Source: SP197 sp965242595 | GTDB lineage: Bacteria; Pseudomonadota; Alphaproteobacteria; SP197 | NCBI GenBank assembly: GCA_965242595.1 | Contig: OZ251464.1 | Location: 2,757,535 to 2,821,534 of the forward strand | Length of the DNA: 64,000 nucleotides | Direction of reading: 5' to 3' | Part shown: positions 9,080-17,039 of the stretch, in pieces | Position numbering within the stretch: position 1 is the stretch's first letter | How the letters are laid out: each line of letters starts with the position of its first letter | Notes under the pieces: generated by a model | The model's input: only the letters and a program-made list of their open reading frames with translations | Database searches by the model: none | What the model was told of the DNA's origin: nothing | Position numbers and translations under genes: made by a program

Positions 9080-9649
9080 TCACTCCCTTTCCTTCTCTCC
9101 GCCCGGCCCCTGCCTGGGCGCCCCTGCCCGGAGCAGCCGGTCGCTGGCGACCAGCTTCGACTCCACGATCGCCTCGAAGGGCAGGCTGGCGATGCGCCCG
9201 TCCCTCAGCGCCAGCCGCACATGGCCCCGGGCCATGCCCTCCAGCCTGCCGCGGAACCGGTGCTGCCCGTCCAGCGGCGGCTCCACCCTGGCCATCGCCT
9301 CGAAGCCGGCGAAACGGTCGAAATCCTCCGGCCTGACCAGGGGGCGGTCGATGCCGGTGGAGCTGACCTCCAGCCGATAGGGGCCTGCGAGAGCATCCTC
9401 GACATCCAGCAGGGCGCCGACCGCACGGCTGATGGCGGCACAGTCGTCCAGCCCCACCGGCGTGCCGTCGCCCCGCTCCGCCATGACCTGGAGCGTGCGG
9501 GCCAGCATCTTCACACGCACCAACCGAAAGCCCAACGCTTCGACGGCAGGCCCGATCAGACGCTCGATCTCGCTCTCCGATGCCATCCTGCCATCCACAC
9601 GCACAAAGCCGGCACCGGAGAAGCCCCGAGGCGCAGCGACCTTAGCCAT
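9080..9649 (-). CDS. rimP: Ribosome maturation factor RimP
   Basis: RimP helps 30S assembly. Visible family blocks are ERLIGPAVEALGFRLVRV at the start of the conserved part, CAAISRAVGALLDVED, and YRLEVSSTGIDRPLVRPEDF, the signature of the N-terminal domain. A C-terminal SH3-like domain follows. The frame begins at 9649, but an internal ATG at 9586 (MASESEIERL) coincides with the normal family N-terminus and may be the true start. Neither has a strong ribosome binding site. It heads the nusA-infB operon and is divergent from the cold-shock-domain gene. Confidence 0.92.
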   Translation of the reverse strand: MAKVAAPRGFSGAGFVRVDGRMASESEIERLIGPAVEALGFRLVRVKMLARTLQVMAERGDGTPVGLDDCAAISRAVGALLDVEDALAGPYRLEVSSTGIDRPLVRPEDFDRFAGFEAMARVEPPLDGQHRFRGRLEGMARGHVRLALRDGRIASLPFEAIVESKLVASDRLLRAGAPRQGPGGEKERE

Positions 9650-9746
9650 GCCAGGGGCAAAAGCAAGCCCTTTCGCAGCCGGCCCCGGTCGCGGCCGCGC
9701 CCCGTCTTGACAAGGCGCCCCGCCGCGGCCGAAAGCGGGGGCCGGG

Positions 9747-9998
9747 ATGGCGCAGGATGCGGCACGGGGGCGCGCTGTTGTGGACGGCGAGATCGTCTGG
9801 TGGCGTGAGGCGAAGGGCTATGGCTTTCTGCGCCCGGTCGAGGGCGGCGACGACATCGCCTTCCGCCTGGCCGACGCCGCCCTGCCGCTGGGGTCGGTGG
9901 CTGTCGGCATGGCGGTTCACTTCACGCTTCGCCACGACGCCATCGGTCCGCTGGCGGTGCGGCTGGCGCCTGGCCATCGCGGCGAAGGCGCGCTTTAG
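9747..9998 (+). CDS. Cold-shock-domain protein
   Basis: This 83-residue single-domain protein has GEIVWWREAKGYGFLRPVE, a variant of the CSD RNP1 motif (KGYGFL), followed by DDIAFRLADA. That corresponds to the RNP2-like strand, where the usual VFVH has become IAFR. It probably binds single-stranded RNA or DNA. The missing RNP2 histidine and the long acidic/basic linkers make it a divergent member rather than a typical CspA. It is divergent from rimP, and its stop overlaps the stop of the PhyH gene on the other strand by 3-4 bases. Confidence 0.72.
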   Translation: MAQDAARGRAVVDGEIVWWREAKGYGFLRPVEGGDDIAFRLADAALPLGSVAVGMAVHFTLRHDAIGPLAVRLAPGHRGEGAL

Positions 9999-10837
9999 CG
10001 CAGGCCCTTGTCCACCCGGGGCGGCGCCTCGAAGACACGGGGAAAGCGCGGGCAGTCCAGCGGCTCGCCGGGGCGCAGGCCGCAATCGGGAAAGTCCGGC
10101 TCCATGATGCCGGGGCGCTCCACATAGACGGCGTCGTCGCCCACCCAGGTGGTGTTGGTGGCGCGGCGTCGCCGGTCCGTCTGCGGGTTGCCCGGCGCGC
10201 CGTGGACCGTCATGCCGTGGAAGGCGACCACATCGCCGGGTTCCAGCTCCCAGGCCAGCAGGTCGCCGCCGTGGCGGGCCTCGATGTCGCCGGGTGCGGC
10301 ATGGCCCTCGCTGCCCCGCCCGAAGCCGCCGCCATCGCGAAAACGCAGCGGTGCCAGCGGCAGGGGCCAGCGGTGCGAGCCCTTGACACAACGCAGGCTG
10401 ACCTCGGCCGGCACCCTGTCCAGCGGCGCCCACAGCACCACGATCTGGCGCCCCTCGACGCAGTAATAGGGCTGATCCTGATGGTAGAGGCTGGGCTTCG
10501 AGGCTCCCGGTTCCTTCACGAACACGCCGTCGAAGAGGAAGTTGGCCCGGCGCGAGCGCATCAGCGCCGCCGCCAGTTCGCCGGCGGGGCCTTCCAGCGC
10601 GAAACGCCTCAGCGCCGCCACCCGGTCAGAGGCGAGATAGTCGGTGAAGAAGACGGGATCGCCCCCATCCTGGATGCGGCGCGAATAGCGCCCGCAGCTC
10701 GCCATCGCCTGTGCGACGCCGTCGCGCAGCAGCGCCACCCACTCCCGCCCATAGACGCCCCTCAGCACGCAGGCCCCGTCGGCCTCATAGCGGGCGATCT
10801 CGGCTTCGTCGGGCAGGCGGACGGGGTGGGCGGGCAT
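9995..10837 (-). CDS. Phytanoyl-CoA dioxygenase family (PhyH) Fe(II)/2-oxoglutarate oxygenase
   Basis: The 280-residue protein has the PhyH layout: an N-terminal ARYEADGACVLRGVYG, the iron-binding HQD of LYHQDQPYYCVEGRQ (about residues 116-120), WAPLDRVPAEVSLRCVKGSH, and the distal histidine in AFHGMTVHGAPGNP with a following arginine-rich stretch. Members hydroxylate varied small molecules such as ectoine or phytanoyl-CoA. The substrate is unknown here. It follows the M24 gene by 6 bases and is probably co-transcribed with it, so the two may act on one compound. Confidence 0.85.
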   Translation of the reverse strand: MPAHPVRLPDEAEIARYEADGACVLRGVYGREWVALLRDGVAQAMASCGRYSRRIQDGGDPVFFTDYLASDRVAALRRFALEGPAGELAAALMRSRRANFLFDGVFVKEPGASKPSLYHQDQPYYCVEGRQIVVLWAPLDRVPAEVSLRCVKGSHRWPLPLAPLRFRDGGGFGRGSEGHAAPGDIEARHGGDLLAWELEPGDVVAFHGMTVHGAPGNPQTDRRRRATNTTWVGDDAVYVERPGIMEPDFPDCGLRPGEPLDCPRFPRVFEAPPRVDKGLR

Positions 10838-10843
10838 CGGCGT

Positions 10844-11998
10844 CTATTTCACCACCAGGTCGTGGGGCATGGCGGAGACCGGCTCGAAACGGTCGTCATG
10901 CACGATCCCGGTCTCGCCCAGGCTCATGGTAAGGCGGCGCGCGCCATCCACCAGGATCATGTGCATGAACACCACCATGCCGGCCTCCACCAGGGTGGGA
11001 TTGTCGGCATAGATCATCGGCTCCTCCATCCAGGAGGGAGGATAGTTGGCGGAAAGCGAATAGCCACAGGCGTTCAGCCGGCAATCCGCGAGCCCGTGGG
11101 CATCGATGACGCGGGCATGGGTGGCGTAGAGGTCGCCGAAGCTGGCGCCGGGCCGGGCCGCCGCCTGACATGCGGCCAGCGCCTCCACACAGGCCGCATG
11201 CATGGCCAGGTGGCGTTCGCCCGCCCGCCCGGTCAGCACCGTGCGCATGATCGCCGCCTGATAGTGGCGCCAACCGGCGCCATATTCCAGCTGCACCTGG
11301 TCTTCGTCGCCCACCCTGGCACGGCCGGTGAAATAGCGCACCAGCAGCGCGCCCTCGCCACAGCCGACGATGGCGCGGCTGGCCGGATAATCGCCGCCGT
11401 TCTCGAAGATGGCATCGTTCATGCGGGCATAGAGCACGCCTTCGTCCACGCCCGGCGCGATGGCCGCGTACAGGGCGTGGAGCGCCCGGTCGCACAGCTT
11501 TCCGGCGCGGCGCACGCAATCCTGTTCGGCCGGGCTTTTCACCAGGCGCAGCCGCTGCACCAGGTCGCTGGCGTCCTCATGGGCGCAGAAGCCTTCCAGG
11601 GCGCGGGCCAGCATCGCCCAGCGCTGGCCGGTCAGGCACCAGGCATGCAGCTCCACACCCAGCCGGGCGCCGCGAAGCCCCTTCTCCTCCAGCACCGCCA
11701 GCACATCGCGGGCAGGATCGGCCCCGCCGCGGTCGGCCCAGATGCGCACATCCTCGATGACGGAGGTATAGGCCGCCTGCTCCCGGTCGGCGGAACGGGT
11801 CACCAGCACCATGGCGCCGCCGGCGGTCAGCACCAGGCACTGGAACAGGGAATAGCCGGCGGTGTCGTAGCCGGTAAGGTAATACATGCTCTCCTGCTTG
11901 AAGAGCAGCAGCGCGTCCAGGCCGTGCGCGACCATCGCCGCGCAGGCCGCCTGCCGCCGGGCGGCGAGCTCTTCGGGCGCGAAATGCAGATGGGCCAT
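10844..11998 (-). CDS. M24-fold (creatinase/Xaa-Pro peptidase-like) protein without the metal site
   Basis: This 384-residue pita-bread fold protein has a creatinase N-terminal domain (ALLLFKQESMYYLTGYDTAG) and an M24 C-terminal domain. Compared with metallo-aminopeptidases, the five metal ligands are mostly gone. The first two Asp positions read Glu and Ala (LEYGAGWRHYQAAIMRT), the His of GHGIG is Tyr (CGYSLS) and the next Glu is His (FMHMIL). Creatinase-type amidinohydrolases and related enzymes work without metal, so hydrolysis of a small C-N bond is plausible. The start at 11998 is chosen over 12028 because AGGGGA precedes it. It is paired with the PhyH gene. Confidence 0.78.
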   Translation of the reverse strand: MAHLHFAPEELAARRQAACAAMVAHGLDALLLFKQESMYYLTGYDTAGYSLFQCLVLTAGGAMVLVTRSADREQAAYTSVIEDVRIWADRGGADPARDVLAVLEEKGLRGARLGVELHAWCLTGQRWAMLARALEGFCAHEDASDLVQRLRLVKSPAEQDCVRRAGKLCDRALHALYAAIAPGVDEGVLYARMNDAIFENGGDYPASRAIVGCGEGALLVRYFTGRARVGDEDQVQLEYGAGWRHYQAAIMRTVLTGRAGERHLAMHAACVEALAACQAAARPGASFGDLYATHARVIDAHGLADCRLNACGYSLSANYPPSWMEEPMIYADNPTLVEAGMVVFMHMILVDGARRLTMSLGETGIVHDDRFEPVSAMPHDLVVK

Positions 11999-12090
11999 CG
12001 CCTTCCCCTGCCGTTGCCCGACGATCATGCCGTTGCGGCGGCGGTGCCGTAAAGGCTAGAAGGGCGCCCGCCTGGCCGGGAGGGCGCGCG

Positions 12091-12570
12091 ATGGCAGACG
12101 GCCTGTTCCGCACCGAAGCGGTGGTGAAGCCGGAATGGATCGACGACTACGGCCATCTCAACATGGCCTTCTATGTGCTGATCTGCGATCTGGCCACCGC
12201 CGCCTTCTGGGACGCCATGAACGCGCCGGTGCCCCAGGCCGAACGGGACGGGGCGGAATACGCCGTGGTCGAAACCCATGTGAACTATCTGGGCGAGCTG
12301 CGCGAAGGCGCCCCGGTGGCGGTGACAACCCAGCTGCTGGCGGCCGACGCCAAGCGCTTCCGCCTGTTCCACCGCCTGTATCACGCCCGCGAAGACTATC
12401 TGGCGGCCACCAACGAGGTGATGGCGCTGGGCTTCCATCTCAAAACGCGGGCCGCCATGGCGTTCGTGCCAGCTGCCCGCGAGCGCCTGCGGCAGATGGC
12501 GGCCGATCATGCCGCCATCGAACGCCACCGCCATGTCGGGCGCGCCATCGGCCAGCCCTTCGAACGCTGA
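12091..12570 (+). CDS. Hotdog-fold thioesterase family protein
   Basis: This 159-residue protein resembles 4-hydroxybenzoyl-CoA thioesterase-like proteins. The conserved region WIDDYGHLNMAFYVLICDLAT carries the DxxGHxN pattern of the hotdog active site, and YAVVETHVNYLGELREGAPV is the following strand pair. The start has GGGAGGG about 7 bases ahead. Homologues of this type in carnitine catabolism cleave betainyl-CoA. The adjacent gamma-butyrobetaine-hydroxylase-like gene, which converges on it, makes that reading attractive but unproven. It is divergent from the M24 gene. Confidence 0.8.
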   Translation: MADGLFRTEAVVKPEWIDDYGHLNMAFYVLICDLATAAFWDAMNAPVPQAERDGAEYAVVETHVNYLGELREGAPVAVTTQLLAADAKRFRLFHRLYHAREDYLAATNEVMALGFHLKTRAAMAFVPAARERLRQMAADHAAIERHRHVGRAIGQPFER

Positions 12571-12588
12571 GACGGGTCGCAGGCCGGG

Positions 12589-13791
12589 TCACAGGCCGAA
12601 AGGGACAGCCCCGCCTCCGCAGGCATCGCCTGTCCGCCGCGCGCCCGCCCGCGCCTGTGCCAGGGTGCGCAGGCGGGAATCGAACTCGTCCGCCTCCACA
12701 TGGCAGGTGCGCATATGGCGCTCGCCCTCGGGCGCGAAGCCGGTGCGCCCGTGCAGCACGCGCCGGTTGTCGAACAACAGCGCCTCGCCGCCGGCGACCG
12801 GGATCGTCACCCGGTTCCGCGGGTCGAACAGCAGCGTCTGCAACTGGCGCAGGGCGCGGTAGAGAGGGCGGACGACCTCGTCTGGCACATCGGCCGGGCC
12901 GATGGCGCGGTCGAGATGGCGGATGGCACGCATCTCGCCCTCCGCATCCAGGCTGAAGACCGGCGCCCGCATCCGGAAATCCAGGCCCTGGTCGTCCAGG
13001 CGGCGGTGGAAGGTCAGCGGCCAGGCGGTCAGCAGATGAAAGGCCTCGGGATCGCTCTCGCGCAGCACGGCGCCGATGCGAAAGCCATCGGTCATGGTCG
13101 ATTCGCCCCCCGAAGCGGCGGCGCGGATGAAATGAAAACAGGTGATCGCCGGCGGCGTGTGGCGATAGGCCTCGTCGGTATGCGGCTCCAGCGCGACATT
13201 GAGGTCGCCATAGACCAGGGCCTCCGGCTTGTAGGTGAAGTCGTAGATGCTGCCGTAATTGGTGACGCGCAAGGGGCCGGCCAGCCCCGCCACCGCCTCG
13301 GTGCAGGCGGGATCGGCGGGCACGCCGCGCAGCAGCACGAAGCCCCAGTCGCGCAGCGCCTCCAGCATGACCAGCCGGGCATCATCGTCCGCCCGGCAGG
13401 TGGCGAAATCGGCCTCGGGCACGCGGCCTTCGATCTCCCGGCCCCACAGCCGCGGCCGGGAACGGCGCCGGGCGCGCTCGCCTTCGCTGTTGCAGTGGCG
13501 GCGCAGCCAGGCCGCATCGAAGCGGCTGCGATGGCCATCGTTCGCCCACAGGATGGCGACACTGCCATCCTGCTCGCAGCGCGCCGATGCGGCGGCGATG
13601 CCTTCGGGAATCTCGGTCAGCCGCAGGGAACGGATGGCGCTGACATAGCTGCCGCAGGCGGCGCATTGGCAGGCATGGCGCAGCCAGACGGCGTGATAGC
13701 GGCTGCGATGGCCGTCGCCCCAGCGCACCGCAACGGTATCGCCGCGGTTGTCGAGGGAGGCGACGGCATAGCGCGGGTCCGCAACAGCCAT
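12589..13791 (-). CDS. Gamma-butyrobetaine hydroxylase-like Fe(II)/2-oxoglutarate oxygenase
   Basis: The 400-residue, two-domain protein has the BBOX1/TmlH architecture. An N-terminal DUF971-like zinc domain (WLRHACQCAACGSYVSAIR, cysteines near residues 40-50) is followed by a TauD/TfdA domain with the iron ligands in LEPHTDEAYR, the distal histidine in VLHGRTGF and the 2-oxoglutarate arginine nearby. The family hydroxylates gamma-butyrobetaine to carnitine or acts on related trimethylammonium acids. The ATG at 13791 is used because the upstream 29 codons are basic low-complexity sequence. It is divergent from the class II aldolase gene. Confidence 0.86.
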   Translation of the reverse strand: MAVADPRYAVASLDNRGDTVAVRWGDGHRSRYHAVWLRHACQCAACGSYVSAIRSLRLTEIPEGIAAASARCEQDGSVAILWANDGHRSRFDAAWLRRHCNSEGERARRRSRPRLWGREIEGRVPEADFATCRADDDARLVMLEALRDWGFVLLRGVPADPACTEAVAGLAGPLRVTNYGSIYDFTYKPEALVYGDLNVALEPHTDEAYRHTPPAITCFHFIRAAASGGESTMTDGFRIGAVLRESDPEAFHLLTAWPLTFHRRLDDQGLDFRMRAPVFSLDAEGEMRAIRHLDRAIGPADVPDEVVRPLYRALRQLQTLLFDPRNRVTIPVAGGEALLFDNRRVLHGRTGFAPEGERHMRTCHVEADEFDSRLRTLAQARAGARRTGDACGGGAVPFGL

Positions 13792-13924
13792 GGTGCCCGA
13801 CTCCAGAGCCGGCGCCAGGGTGCGACTCCGCCGGCGGCCTGTAAATGGCTTCGAGGGGGGTGCGAGAGGTTTTCGCACACCGAACGCAGGGTGCTATCCT
13901 GGCCTCCCCTGCGCGAGCGAGGCC

Positions 13925-14686
13925 ATGACGGCAATCGTCCCCAACGGCATGACGGCACAGGAATGGCAGCTGCGCTGCGACCTGGCGGCCTGCTACCGGC
14001 TGGTGGACCTGTTCGGCTGGTCGGACCTTTCCAGCACCCACATCTCCGCCCGCCTGCCAGGGCAGGACCGCTTCCTCATCAACCCCTATGGCCTGCTGTT
14101 CGATCAGATCACGGCCAGCAACCTGGTGGAGGTGAACGACAAGGGCGAGGCGGTGGCGGGCATGGCGGCGGTCAATCCGGCCGGCTTCCTGATCCACAGC
14201 TGCATCCACCGCGCCCGTCCGGATGTCGGCTGCGTGCTCCACACCCACACCGCGGCCGGCAATGCGGTGGCCATGCAGGCGGAAGGCCTGCTGCCGCTGT
14301 CGCAAAAGGCGCTGATCCTGATGGGCTGGATCGGCTATCACGATTACCGGGGCGTGGTGCTGGACGCCGCCGAACAGGAAAGCCTGGCCGCCGACCTCGC
14401 CGACAACGCCATCCTGGTGCTGCGCAATCACGGCCTGCTGACCTGCGGCGCCACGGTGGGCGAGGCCTTCGTGTGGATGCACCGCATGGAGGCCGCCTGC
14501 CGCTATCAGGTGGCGGGGCTGACGGGCGGGCGGCCCCTGCACATCCCCGGCCAGGAGGTGCAGCGCCACACCATCGCCCAGGGCCGGCGCATCTTCGCCG
14601 CTGGCGGCCACGCCCGGGCGGGGCGGGAATGGCCGTCGCTGCTGGCCTTGCTGGAGCGCGAGCGCGGCGACGGCTGGCGCAGCTGA
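13925..14686 (+). CDS. Class II aldolase/adducin family protein
   Basis: This 253-residue protein begins MTAIVPNGMTAQEW. The zinc-site histidines are visible in VLHTHTAAGNAV, with a further one in LRNHGLLTCGATVGEAF, and the phosphate/carboxylate-binding segment is DLSSTHISARLP. The fold includes fuculose-phosphate aldolase, ribulose-phosphate epimerase and many proteins of unknown substrate. The longer open frame back to 13790 overlaps the divergent oxygenase gene and is not used. Its neighbours on both sides are oxidative small-molecule enzymes. Confidence 0.85.
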   Translation: MTAIVPNGMTAQEWQLRCDLAACYRLVDLFGWSDLSSTHISARLPGQDRFLINPYGLLFDQITASNLVEVNDKGEAVAGMAAVNPAGFLIHSCIHRARPDVGCVLHTHTAAGNAVAMQAEGLLPLSQKALILMGWIGYHDYRGVVLDAAEQESLAADLADNAILVLRNHGLLTCGATVGEAFVWMHRMEAACRYQVAGLTGGRPLHIPGQEVQRHTIAQGRRIFAAGGHARAGREWPSLLALLERERGDGWRS

Positions 14687-14699
14687 GCGCGAGCGCGCT

Positions 14700-15458
14700 T
14701 CAGGCCGCGGTCAGCCCGCCATCGATGACGAATTCGGCCCCGGTCACGAAGGCGGCCTCGTCGCTCGCCAGATAGACGATCATGTCGGCCACCTCGCCCG
14801 CGCCCCCCAGGCGCCGCAGCGGGATCTGCGCCTCCAGCCTGGCGCGGGCCGTGGCCGGGTCGCGGCTTTTCGCCATCAGCGCCTCCACCATCGGCGTTGC
14901 GATGAAGGCCGGATGCACGGAATTGCAGCGGATGGCATAGCCTTTGCGCGCGCAATGGAGCGCCACCGATTTGGTCAGCAGCCGCACCGCGCCCTTGCTG
15001 GCGTTGTAGGCGGCCAGATTGTGGCCGCCCACCAGGCCCGACACCGACGACAGATTGACGATGGCCCCGCCCGCCTCCTTCATGGCCGCAACCCCCGCCC
15101 GGCAGCCCAGAAAGGTGCCGTCGGCGTTGATCGCCATGGTGTGGCGCCAGTCGGCCAGGGTGGTGTCCTCGATGCTGGCGGCCCGCCCGGTGCCGGCGCT
15201 GTTGACCAGGATAGAGAGGCGTCCGAAGGCGCGGCGGGCGGCGGCAACGGCCGCCTCCCAATCCGCCTCGCAGGTGACATCGTGGCCGATGGCCACCGCC
15301 GCCCTGCCCAGCGGCGCCGCTGCCTCCGCCAGGCCCTCGCGGTCGATATCGGTCATGGCGATCCTGGCGCCCTCTGCGGCAAAGCGTTCGGCGCAGCGCC
15401 TGCCGATGCCGGAGGCCGCGCCCGTCACCAGCGCCACCTTGCCTTGCAGTCGTGCCAT
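14700..15458 (-). CDS. Short-chain dehydrogenase/reductase (SDR)
   Basis: This 252-residue classical SDR has the nucleotide motif TGAASGIG (residues 12-19), an NSAG element in place of the usual NNAG, the catalytic serine in NLSSVSG and the YNASK catalytic pair. The C-terminus ends in VTGAEFVIDGGLTAA, as in 3-oxoacyl or glucose dehydrogenase-like SDRs. D/N at the end of beta-2 (MTDID) favours NAD over NADP. GGGGAGG precedes the start at 15458. The substrate is unknown. It converges on the aldolase gene, with 13 bases between the ends. Confidence 0.88.
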   Translation of the reverse strand: MARLQGKVALVTGAASGIGRRCAERFAAEGARIAMTDIDREGLAEAAAPLGRAAVAIGHDVTCEADWEAAVAAARRAFGRLSILVNSAGTGRAASIEDTTLADWRHTMAINADGTFLGCRAGVAAMKEAGGAIVNLSSVSGLVGGHNLAAYNASKGAVRLLTKSVALHCARKGYAIRCNSVHPAFIATPMVEALMAKSRDPATARARLEAQIPLRRLGGAGEVADMIVYLASDEAAFVTGAEFVIDGGLTAA

Positions 15459-15603
15459 CGCCTCCTCCCCTGCCGCCGCGCCCATAGTGCGGCCCATATT
15501 GCGACAGGCGGCGCGAAGAGCGAAACGCGCCCGCGCATCCATGCAGCATCCATACACGGGCCGGCCTTGGACCGGCGGGCCGGCGCCCTGTAGCCTTGCC
15601 GCC

Positions 15604-16983
15604 ATGATTTTGCCCATTGCGGCGGGGCCGGCGCGGATGGCGATGCAGCATGCCAGCGATGCGCAGAGCGGGCGCAAGGCACCGGCCGGCGCCAAAGGGG
15701 CCTTCCGCGATCCTGCCTTTACCGCCAACCGCGACCTGCCCATCCATCGCTGGGTGCCCTGGATCGCCGGCTTTTCCAGGGATGTGGTCGCCGATGCGCT
15801 CGCCCGCTTCATGGACGGCCCCGGCCTGGTGCTGGATCCCTTCGCGGGGGTGGGCACCGCGCTGGTCGAGGCCGATCTGGCAGGCCACGAGGCGGCAGGC
15901 TTCGAGATCAACCCCTATGCCGTCTTCGCCTCGCGCACCAAGCTGGCGGCTCACCGGGCCGATCCGGCGCGCCTGCGGCAGGCGGTGGCGGATTTCGTCG
16001 CCTTCGCCGAGCGGGCGGTGCGGGAAGGGCGCGCGCCGCGCAGCGTGGCTCCCGCCGGTTTCCGCACCCGCGCGCCCTTTTACAGCCCCAAAGTGCTGGC
16101 CAAGGTGCTGCTGGCCTTCGATTTCATCGCCGAACGGGATGCGACCACGGGCGCCGTCTTCCGCCTCGCCTTCGCCGCCATCATGGTCGCCTGTTCGAAC
16201 TATTCCTACGAGCCCAGCCTGGGGCGCAAGGCGGCCGCCGGACGCGCCGTGGTGGAGGATTTCCCGCTGATGGAACGGCTGGCCGCCGCCGTGCTGCGCA
16301 TGGCCGACGATGCCGCCTGGTATCGCCAGCGCCGCGCCGGGCCGGGGCGGGCGGATGCGCGCGTGTTCGAACGCTCCTTCCTGGAAGGCCACACCGGCCT
16401 GCGCCCGGGCAGCGTCGATCTCATCGTCACCTCGCCGCCCTACCTCAACAACTACCACTACAACCGCAACACCCGCCCACAGCTCTACTGGCTGGGCCTC
16501 GCCCACGCGCCTTGCGACCTGAAGCGGCTGGAAGAGCTGAACTTCGGCAGCTATTGGCAAAACGCCAGGGAGCTGGAGGCCGTGGCCCTGGCGCCGGCGG
16601 CGGCGGACGAGGAGATCCGCGCCACCCTGGCAAAGATCGCCGCCTGCAATCCCGGCAAGGGCCTCTATAGCGGGCAGGGATGGGCCAATTACGCGGCGCG
16701 CTATTTCAACGATTGCGCCCGTTTCGCCGCCGCCGCGCGCCGCTGCCTGCGGCCCGGCGGGCGGGCGCTGGTGGTGATCGGCAACAGCATCCTGCAAGGG
16801 GTGCCGGTCGCCACCGACCGCTTTCTGGCCAGGATCGCCACCGCGCAGGGGCTGGAGGCGGTCGCCATCCACACCCCGCGCCAGACGCGCACCGGCAGCA
16901 GCATCGTCGCTTCCAGCGTCCGCGCCGGCGCTGCCAACGGCCACCGCCTGCACGAATCCATCGTCGAACTGCGGCGGCCCTAG
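15604..16983 (+). CDS. Orphan DNA methyltransferase-like protein
   Basis: The 459-residue protein has the AdoMet motif DPFAGVGTALVEADLAG near residue 77 and the catalytic TSPPYLNNYHYNRNT near residue 275. The order motif I, long insert, motif IV is that of alpha-type amino-methyltransferases acting on N4-cytosine or N6-adenine. A C-terminal segment GGRALVVIGNSILQGVPV is the usual strand after the catalytic site. No restriction endonuclease or specificity subunit is adjacent, so it is probably an orphan. An RNA target cannot be excluded because several TSPPY proteins modify RNA. Confidence 0.75.
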   Translation: MILPIAAGPARMAMQHASDAQSGRKAPAGAKGAFRDPAFTANRDLPIHRWVPWIAGFSRDVVADALARFMDGPGLVLDPFAGVGTALVEADLAGHEAAGFEINPYAVFASRTKLAAHRADPARLRQAVADFVAFAERAVREGRAPRSVAPAGFRTRAPFYSPKVLAKVLLAFDFIAERDATTGAVFRLAFAAIMVACSNYSYEPSLGRKAAAGRAVVEDFPLMERLAAAVLRMADDAAWYRQRRAGPGRADARVFERSFLEGHTGLRPGSVDLIVTSPPYLNNYHYNRNTRPQLYWLGLAHAPCDLKRLEELNFGSYWQNARELEAVALAPAAADEEIRATLAKIAACNPGKGLYSGQGWANYAARYFNDCARFAAAARRCLRPGGRALVVIGNSILQGVPVATDRFLARIATAQGLEAVAIHTPRQTRTGSSIVASSVRAGAANGHRLHESIVELRRP

Positions 16984-17039
16984 GCGCCGCGCCTGGCCGC
17001 GGTCGCGCGGGCGGCGGCGCGGGGCTAGGCTGCTTCGTC

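Noticed and set aside
15604..16983. A restriction-modification system around the methylase
   Set aside because: No endonuclease, specificity subunit or helicase gene is adjacent; the neighbours are an SDR and an ABC exporter.
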